From Pseudomonadota bacterium (lineage in GTDB: Bacteria; Desulfobacterota; Desulfobacteria; Desulfobacterales; Desulfobacteraceae), in NCBI GenBank assembly GCA_018812385.1, contig JAHJDU010000441.1, positions 1 through 22,088 of the forward strand: 22,088 nt of DNA, in the 5' to 3' direction. The notes below the pieces were generated by a model that ran no database searches, was not told the origin of the DNA, and saw only the letters and a list, made by a program, of their open reading frames with translations. Positions 17,554 to 22,088 of this stretch are shown here, one piece after another (positions within the stretch are counted from its first letter, which is position 1; each line of letters opens with the position of its first letter). A program made the position numbers and the translations under genes.

Positions 17554-18696
17554 TCATCTGCCCACGATGGTCCTTCCGATGATCATTTTTTCGATTTCCT
17601 TTGCCCCTTCATAGATTTCAAGGACTTTTGCAGCCCTGTAGAAGCGCTCGATATCATAATCATTAAAATATCCGTATCCGCCGTGGAGCTGAAGGGCCTC
17701 GTCAACCACTTCAACGGCGATGCGTGCGCTATACATTTTTGCCATGGCCGTAACGTTTGTATCTGGGGTGCCGTTATCAAGCAGCCAGGCAGCCTTGTAC
17801 ATTATGTTCCTGGCCAGTTCAACTTTCACTGCCATATCAGCAATTTTGAACTGGACTCCCTGGAAACTGCCGATGGGCTTTCCAAATTGTTTCCGGTCTC
17901 TGACATGTTTGACAGCCATATTCAGAGCCCCCTGGGCAAGTCCGACACCATGGGCACTGACATAAGCCCGGCTTCTGTCAAAAAAAGCCATGAGCTGGTG
18001 AAATCCGTTCCCCCGGGTTCCCAGAAGGTTTTCTTCGGGCACACGGACATTATTAAGATAAATGGCTGCAGTGTCTGAACAGCGCAACCCCATTTTACCA
18101 TGCATGGGGTCAGCCTTGTATCCTTGTCTGTCTGTCTCAACAATAAATATGCTGTGTCGCTTGGATCTGGCAGCATCCGGGTCAGTTAAGGCAAAAATCA
18201 GCATAAAGGTTCCACGGGTCCCGTTTCCAATCATGATTTTTGAACCGTTAATGACCCATTCATTGCCTTGTTTTACTGCAGCAGTTGAGGCTGACAGCGT
18301 ATCAGAACCAGCATCAGGCTCGGTTATGGCAAATCCCATAACGGCATCCCCTGTAAAAATGGGGTCAAGATATTTTTTACCCTGTTCTTCTGTGCCAAAA
18401 AGGATAAACTCTTCTGCACCAAATGATAAAGAGCTAAGTTGCTGGCCGATACCAGGATCTACTTTCCAGAATTCTTCTAAAACAATGGCCTGCTCAAGAA
18501 AACCCAAACCCGGGCCGCCGAATTTTTCAGGAATGAAAAGCCCGATAAGATCAAGTTTTCTTGCTTTTTCTACAATAGCTTCCGGATAGGTTTCATTCAA
18601 ATCAAATTCACGGCCCACTGGTGCCATTTCTCCTATGGCAAATTCCCTTGCTGCTTTCTGGATATATTTTTGTTCCTTTGTCAGTAAAAAATCCAT
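17554..18696 (-). CDS. Acyl-CoA dehydrogenase
   Basis: A 380-residue FAD enzyme that introduces a 2,3 double bond in an acyl-CoA and passes electrons to electron-transfer flavoprotein. The full length of the family is present: helical N-domain, middle beta-domain with GFAITEPDAGSDT and WVINGSKIMIGNGTRG, and C-domain with RKQFGKPIGSFQGVQFKIADM, LQLHGGYGYFNDYDIERFYR and the catalytic Glu (Glu363) in IYEGAKEIEK. A Glu here is the position used by short-chain and many ring-acid dehydrogenases. The ATG is preceded by AAGGAGACAGG. It sits after the carboxyltransferase, a pairing seen in routes that process glutaryl-CoA or branched dicarboxylic acyl-CoAs. The exact substrate is open. No ETF genes are in the window. 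Confidence 0.94.
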   Translation of the reverse strand: MDFLLTKEQKYIQKAAREFAIGEMAPVGREFDLNETYPEAIVEKARKLDLIGLFIPEKFGGPGLGFLEQAIVLEEFWKVDPGIGQQLSSLSFGAEEFILFGTEEQGKKYLDPIFTGDAVMGFAITEPDAGSDTLSASTAAVKQGNEWVINGSKIMIGNGTRGTFMLIFALTDPDAARSKRHSIFIVETDRQGYKADPMHGKMGLRCSDTAAIYLNNVRVPEENLLGTRGNGFHQLMAFFDRSRAYVSAHGVGLAQGALNMAVKHVRDRKQFGKPIGSFQGVQFKIADMAVKVELARNIMYKAAWLLDNGTPDTNVTAMAKMYSARIAVEVVDEALQLHGGYGYFNDYDIERFYRAAKVLEIYEGAKEIEKMIIGRTIVGR

Positions 18697-18756
18697 GTGC
18701 CTGTCTCCTTATGTATATTTTTGAATAGTGAGAAAAAACCATCAGCTTAGCTTCCC

Positions 18757-18777
18757 TTACCATTTACCATTCACCAT
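18757..18777 (-). repeat. Three tandem 7-bp units after the carboxyltransferase stop
   Basis: On the minus strand the sequence reads ATGGTGA, ATGGTAA, ATGGTAA in direct succession, beginning inside the TAATG of the carboxyltransferase stop. It is too short to be called more than a simple tandem repeat; no function is evident. Confidence 0.5.
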
Positions 18778-20336
18778 TATAGCGGGATATTTCCATGTCT
18801 CCTGAAAGGTTCCGGCCGTTTTTTATTTTTCAGCATTTTAAGCCCTTTGATGATCTGAGTCCGGGTCTCAGAAGGCTCTATAATGCTGTCTACCAGCATA
18901 TTGGAAGCAGCATGAAACGGATTTGAATACTTGTAATCATATTCTTTAATTTTCTGTGCTTTAAAGCTTTCCGGATCATCTGCTTCAAGGATGTCCTTGC
19001 GATATATAATATTAATGGCTGCCGCCGTATCCAGCACAACGAGCTGGGCCACAGGCCAGGCCAGCATCAGGTCCACCCCCATTCCGGCGCAGCACATGGC
19101 CATGACAGCCCCTCCATATTCTTTTCTCAGTGCCAGTGTGATCTTGGGCACTGTGGCTTCTGCATATGCATACAGCATTTTTGCACCATGCCGGATGATA
19201 CCGGCATGTTCCTGTTCAACCCCTGGGAAATATCCAGGCACATCCACAAAATTCACCAGGGGGATATTAAAGCAGTCACAGAACCTGATGAACCGCGCTG
19301 CCTTGTCTGCGGAATGATAATCCAGGCATCCTGCCATAAAGGACGGCTGATTACCGATGATTCCAACGGTATTTCCGTCCAGGCGTGCCAGGCCCGTTAT
19401 GATGTTGGGGGCAAATTCAGGAAGGATTTCTAAGAATTCATTATTATCCACCACCTCCGTAATAACCTTATGCATGTCATAGGCTCTTTTAAATTCTGCC
19501 GGCACAATATCGGTCAATTGATCATTTTTTCTTTCCGGATCATCGTCGCAGGGGCGTGAAGGTGGAGTTTCGTCATGATTGGAGGGCAGAAAGCTTAGAA
19601 GGTATCGGATCAATTCAATGCTTTCCTGATCTGTTTTTGTGACAAAATGGGCCTGCCCTGTAACGCGGCTGTGAACCCGGGCACCACCAAGTTCCTCCAG
19701 GTTAACTGTTTCTCCTGTTACATCATAAATGACTTTAGGACCCGTGATCACCATCTGGCTCTGTTTTTCCACCATGATGATAAAATCAGTCAATGCCGGT
19801 GAATACACTGATACGCCGGCGCAGGGCCCCATGATGCAGGAAATTTGTGGGATCACACCGGATGCAGCTGTATTTCTGTAAAACATGCCGGCAACTCCCT
19901 TGGAGGCAAAAAAGCCTTCATGAAGCCTTCCTCCGCCAGAATCATTCAGGCAGATCAAAGGAGCTTTTACTTTGATGGCCTCATCCATGATTCTGCAGAT
20001 TTTCTGGCCATGGATCGTCCCGACAGATCCACCCAGAACCGTTGAATCCTGGGCATAGGCAAAGGCTGTCCGCCCGTCAATGGCGCCATAACCAATTACC
20101 ACACCATCTCCGGGGACTTTTCTTTTCTCCATACCAAAATCCATGCACTGGCTTTCGGCAAGGTCATTTAACTCCACAAAACTGCCCTGGTCAAACAACA
20201 GATCAAGTCGTTCCATTGGGCTCAGTTTCCCTTTTGAACGGTTGCGATCTCTTGCTTTTTCGCCGCCCCCCATGGAGGCTCTGAGCTGAAGGTTCTTTAA
20301 TCTTTCAAGTTCTTCCTGGTGTGTTTTTGCGGTCAT
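18777..20336 (-). CDS. Acyl-CoA carboxyltransferase / decarboxylase subunit (PccB/MmdA family)
   Basis: A 519-residue carboxyltransferase that exchanges CO2 between biotin and an acyl-CoA, as in propionyl-CoA carboxylase (beta) or methylmalonyl-CoA decarboxylase (alpha). N-half marks are the KGKLSPMERLDLLFDQGSF start region (about residues 35-53), GDGVVIGYGAIDGR, LGGSVGTIHGQK, and the acyl-CoA oxyanion stretch LNDSGGGRLHEG. The C-half has NTVGIIGNQPSF, FVDVPGYFPGVEQEHAG and RKEYGGAVMAMCC. No biotin carboxylase, biotin carrier or membrane decarboxylase subunit is visible in the window, so these must be encoded elsewhere or shared. It is the first gene of the long leftward unit, 94 bases from operator site 3, with AAGGAT before the ATG. 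Confidence 0.94.
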   Translation of the reverse strand: MTAKTHQEELERLKNLQLRASMGGGEKARDRNRSKGKLSPMERLDLLFDQGSFVELNDLAESQCMDFGMEKRKVPGDGVVIGYGAIDGRTAFAYAQDSTVLGGSVGTIHGQKICRIMDEAIKVKAPLICLNDSGGGRLHEGFFASKGVAGMFYRNTAASGVIPQISCIMGPCAGVSVYSPALTDFIIMVEKQSQMVITGPKVIYDVTGETVNLEELGGARVHSRVTGQAHFVTKTDQESIELIRYLLSFLPSNHDETPPSRPCDDDPERKNDQLTDIVPAEFKRAYDMHKVITEVVDNNEFLEILPEFAPNIITGLARLDGNTVGIIGNQPSFMAGCLDYHSADKAARFIRFCDCFNIPLVNFVDVPGYFPGVEQEHAGIIRHGAKMLYAYAEATVPKITLALRKEYGGAVMAMCCAGMGVDLMLAWPVAQLVVLDTAAAINIIYRKDILEADDPESFKAQKIKEYDYKYSNPFHAASNMLVDSIIEPSETRTQIIKGLKMLKNKKRPEPFRRHGNIPL

Positions 20337-20426
20337 GATATATATCCTTAATTTTAAGTTATACAGGCTTTAATAAGGCCACGAACTAATGAATTCTATT
20401 TTATGTTTTCATGACAGATCATTCAT

Positions 20427-20459
20427 AATTGTATACGGTATACAATTATTTAATGTCAA
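20427..20459 (-). promoter_or_regulatory. Promoter with perfect palindromic operator (site 3), start of the long catabolic unit
   Basis: Positions 20427-20447 form a palindrome with perfect 10-base arms around one central base (core TTGTATACGGTATACAA). Read leftwards, TTGACA (20459-20454), an 18-base spacer and TATACA (20435-20430) make a near-consensus promoter whose -10 lies inside the palindrome. The position of the operator relative to the TTGACA equals that at sites 1 and 2. It lies about 95 bases before the carboxyltransferase ATG and presumably drives the run down to hyuB, perhaps with internal promoters. Confidence 0.75.
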
Positions 20460-20490
20460 GCACTATTTTAGTGAACAAAATAAAACAGAC

Positions 20491-20509
20491 CCAAGTCGAT
20501 GAGACTTGG
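20491..20509. other. Small inverted repeat in the divergent intergenic region
   Basis: CCAAGTC (20491-20497) and GACTTGG (20503-20509) form a 7-bp stem with a 5-base loop, in the spacer between the leftward catabolic unit and the rightward regulator gene. A T-run (20522-20527) follows 12 bases later on the plus strand, too far for a classical terminator. The rest of the 20461-20610 stretch shows no gene. Confidence 0.3.
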
Positions 20510-20610
20510 AAAGAGAACTTGTTTTTTCCATTTCATCACTGTATCTTTAGCCTTGTTTAACCTGATTCAGACTGACTTTACCCTTTGGGGATGTCATCCG
20601 CTTAAATAAC

Positions 20611-21729
20611 ATGACGAGCCGTTTGGTGCGGCCATCTGATAATGATGGAGTCGAAAATGGAAGACAGATGATTATCCCCAAGCTGAGGGAACTGCTTGAA
20701 ACCATCCTTCCCAAGAAAACAAGCTTTGACAACTATCAGGTTGAACACGATTTTACCACCATTGGCAGGCGCACAATGCTTCTGAATGCCCGTCAGATTG
20801 AACGAGCGATGGGTAAGGAACGGTTCATCCTCCTGGCCATCGAGGACATTACCGAGCGCAAGCAGATTGAGAGCAATCTGAAGAGTACAAATGAACTTCT
20901 GGAAATAATTTTTTCATCGACCCATTTCCTGATAGCCTATCTGGACAAGGATTTTAACTTTATCCGTGTGAATTCAGCATACGCCAGAGCCGGTGGCAAG
21001 CCGCCAGACTATTTTATAGGCAAAAATCATTTCGATCTCTATCCACATGCCGAGAACCAGGCTATTTTTGAAAAAGTTGTTCAAACCGGAGAGCCCTGCG
21101 CCTACTTCGCCAAACCGTTCGACCATCCAGATCAGCCAAAGCGTGGTACAACCTACTGGGATTGGAGTTTGATACCGGTTAAAGACAAGGAAGGCGGGAT
21201 TTTGGGACTTGTTTTTTCCCTAGATGATGTAACTGCAGCCAAAGAAATCGATAGAAAGCTGAAAGAATTAAACGAAGAGCTTGAAGAGAGGATAAAAGAA
21301 AGGACTTCTTCTCTTGAAGATTTAAATACAGCTTTAAGGGTGCTGTTAAAAAAAAGGGAAGAAGATAAAAATCAGATCGGTGCAAATATATATGCCAATT
21401 TCAAATCACTTATACAGCCCCTGCTAAATCAATTAAAAAACAGTCTTACCACGAACACTCAAGAAGAGATACTTGATATCCTGGAATCCAGTATTAAGGA
21501 GGTGGCTATCCCTTTTTCAAAGAAATTGGCAGATCCAATAGTGGGCCTTACTCCTACAGAAATTCAGGTAGCTGCACTTGTTAAGGATGGAAAAACAAAC
21601 AAAGAAATAGCACAAATCCTCAATAAATCAATCCGGGCTATAACCTCACATCGTGATAATATTAGACTAAAACTTGGATTGAAAAATAAAAAAACAAACC
21701 TGAGATCTTATCTATTATCCCTCAACTAA
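20611..21729 (+). CDS. PAS-domain LuxR-type transcriptional regulator, first PAS apparently truncated
   Basis: A 372-residue cytoplasmic regulator read away from the catabolic genes. Residues about 20-90 (IPKLRELLETILPKK to LAIEDITERKQIE) match only the C-terminal half of a PAS domain of the kind found in CheR/PAS hybrid proteins, so the front half is missing. Residues about 95-210 are a complete PAS domain, with a DITER-like linker and FSLDDVTAAKE at its end. A coiled coil (about 212-260) and a C-terminal LuxR HTH (about 310-372; LTPTEIQVAALVKDGKTNKEIA region) follow. No transmembrane segment or receiver domain is seen. The start is uncertain: the first ATG lacks a ribosome site, whereas Met20 (20668) has GGAAG in front. 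It could sense a pathway compound or redox state. Confidence 0.8.
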   Translation: MTSRLVRPSDNDGVENGRQMIIPKLRELLETILPKKTSFDNYQVEHDFTTIGRRTMLLNARQIERAMGKERFILLAIEDITERKQIESNLKSTNELLEIIFSSTHFLIAYLDKDFNFIRVNSAYARAGGKPPDYFIGKNHFDLYPHAENQAIFEKVVQTGEPCAYFAKPFDHPDQPKRGTTYWDWSLIPVKDKEGGILGLVFSLDDVTAAKEIDRKLKELNEELEERIKERTSSLEDLNTALRVLLKKREEDKNQIGANIYANFKSLIQPLLNQLKNSLTTNTQEEILDILESSIKEVAIPFSKKLADPIVGLTPTEIQVAALVKDGKTNKEIAQILNKSIRAITSHRDNIRLKLGLKNKKTNLRSYLLSLN

Positions 21730-21832
21730 TGACAGTTTTTACCTGATAAATTTCTGACTATTATTCAGCTTTATATTTTATTGACCTGTAGCATGTTTTA
21801 AGTAAGAATAGAAAAAAAATACAGGAGCAATA

Positions 21833-22088
21833 ATGAAAAGCTACCCAACAAAAAAGCCTATTCTTATAATAGATGATGAAATTTCTATCTTGAAGGTATC
21901 GGAAAGAATCCTGTCAAGAAATGGCTATGGTGTTGATATGGCTGCGAATGGTGAAGAGGGTATCCGGAAAATAGAAAATAATGAGTACAGTTTAATTCTT
22001 ACGGATATAGAAATGTCTGGTATTTCCGGTGATCAAGTTCTTGATTATCTGCGAAATAAAATCAAAAAATCAACTCCGGTTGTGGGAA
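21833..22088 (+). CDS. Response regulator, N-terminal receiver domain (cut by window edge)
   Basis: The first 85 residues of a receiver-domain protein are present: ILIIDDEISILK with the acidic pair, a helix with ILSRNGYGVDMAANGEEGI, and LILTDIEMSGISG holding the phospho-acceptor Asp. The output domain lies beyond the window, so it may be a DNA-binding regulator, an NtrC-type activator or a single-domain protein. AGGAG stands 6 bases before the ATG. It follows the PAS-LuxR gene in the same direction after 103 bases and may share its transcript. Confidence 0.9.
   Translation, partial: MKSYPTKKPILIIDDEISILKVSERILSRNGYGVDMAANGEEGIRKIENNEYSLILTDIEMSGISGDQVLDYLRNKIKKSTPVVG

Noticed and set aside
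18757..18777. Tandem 7-bp units as a CRISPR-like or phase-variation repeat
   Set aside because: There are only three short units, no spacers, and they lie outside any coding frame or promoter.
20547..20732. A 61-codon minus-strand frame overlapping the start of the PAS-LuxR gene
   Set aside because: It lies opposite sequence that codes for a recognisable PAS half-domain and shows no family resemblance or ribosome site.

Overview
The window is AT-rich and reads as the chromosome of a strict anaerobe, most likely a sulfate-reducing Desulfobacterota bacterium of the Desulfobacteraceae type (Desulfobacula, Desulfobacter or Desulfotignum relatives). The reasons are a ferredoxin-dependent 2-oxoacid oxidoreductase (IorAB), two TRAP uptake systems, a V4R ligand-sensing protein, a PAS-LuxR regulator of a kind frequent in that group, and no oxygen-dependent enzyme. 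The genus is inference from gene content.

Almost the whole window is one catabolic island read leftwards (minus strand). In transcription order from about 20.46 kb it encodes: a biotin-type carboxyltransferase (18777-20336); an acyl-CoA dehydrogenase (17554-18696); a fused TRAP permease (15609-17528) with its binding protein (14444-15451); a second TRAP system with binding protein, small and large subunits (13330-14313, 12729-13238, 11391-12704); a dihydroorotate-dehydrogenase-like flavoprotein with a two-cluster ferredoxin tail (10119-11369); a V4R-receiver fusion protein (9121-10119); an AMP-forming acyl-CoA ligase (7537-9072); and HyuA/HyuB, an ATP-dependent hydantoinase/carboxylase pair (5364-7439, 3616-5346). 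A 443-base gap follows, then iorA and iorB (1313-3172, 717-1289), another gap, and the start of a family III CoA-transferase cut off by the window edge (1-602).

The gaps in front of the carboxyltransferase, iorA and the CoA-transferase each hold a leftward promoter of the same build: TTGACA, an 18-base spacer, a TAYACN -10, and a TTGTATAC-N-GTATACAA-like palindrome lying over the -10 at the same offset. The sequence therefore predicts one regulon of three transcription units under a single dimeric regulator, whose gene is not recognisable here. The palindrome resembles operators of GntR/FCD-type regulators.

Together the genes suggest uptake of an organic (probably aromatic or heterocyclic) acid by the TRAP systems, CoA activation by the ligase and/or CoA-transferase, ATP-dependent opening of a cyclic amide or carboxylation of a ketone by HyuAB, dehydrogenation, (de)carboxylation, and ferredoxin-linked oxidative decarboxylation of a 2-oxoacid by IorAB. 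The set partly parallels anaerobic indole-3-acetate degradation (hydantoinase-like pair, ligase, CoA-transferase, acyl-CoA dehydrogenase), but the substrate cannot be settled from sequence alone.

At the right end, reading rightwards, lie a PAS-LuxR regulator whose first PAS domain looks truncated (20611-21729) and the start of a response regulator (21833 to the window end). I saw no rRNA, tRNA, CRISPR array or intact mobile element.
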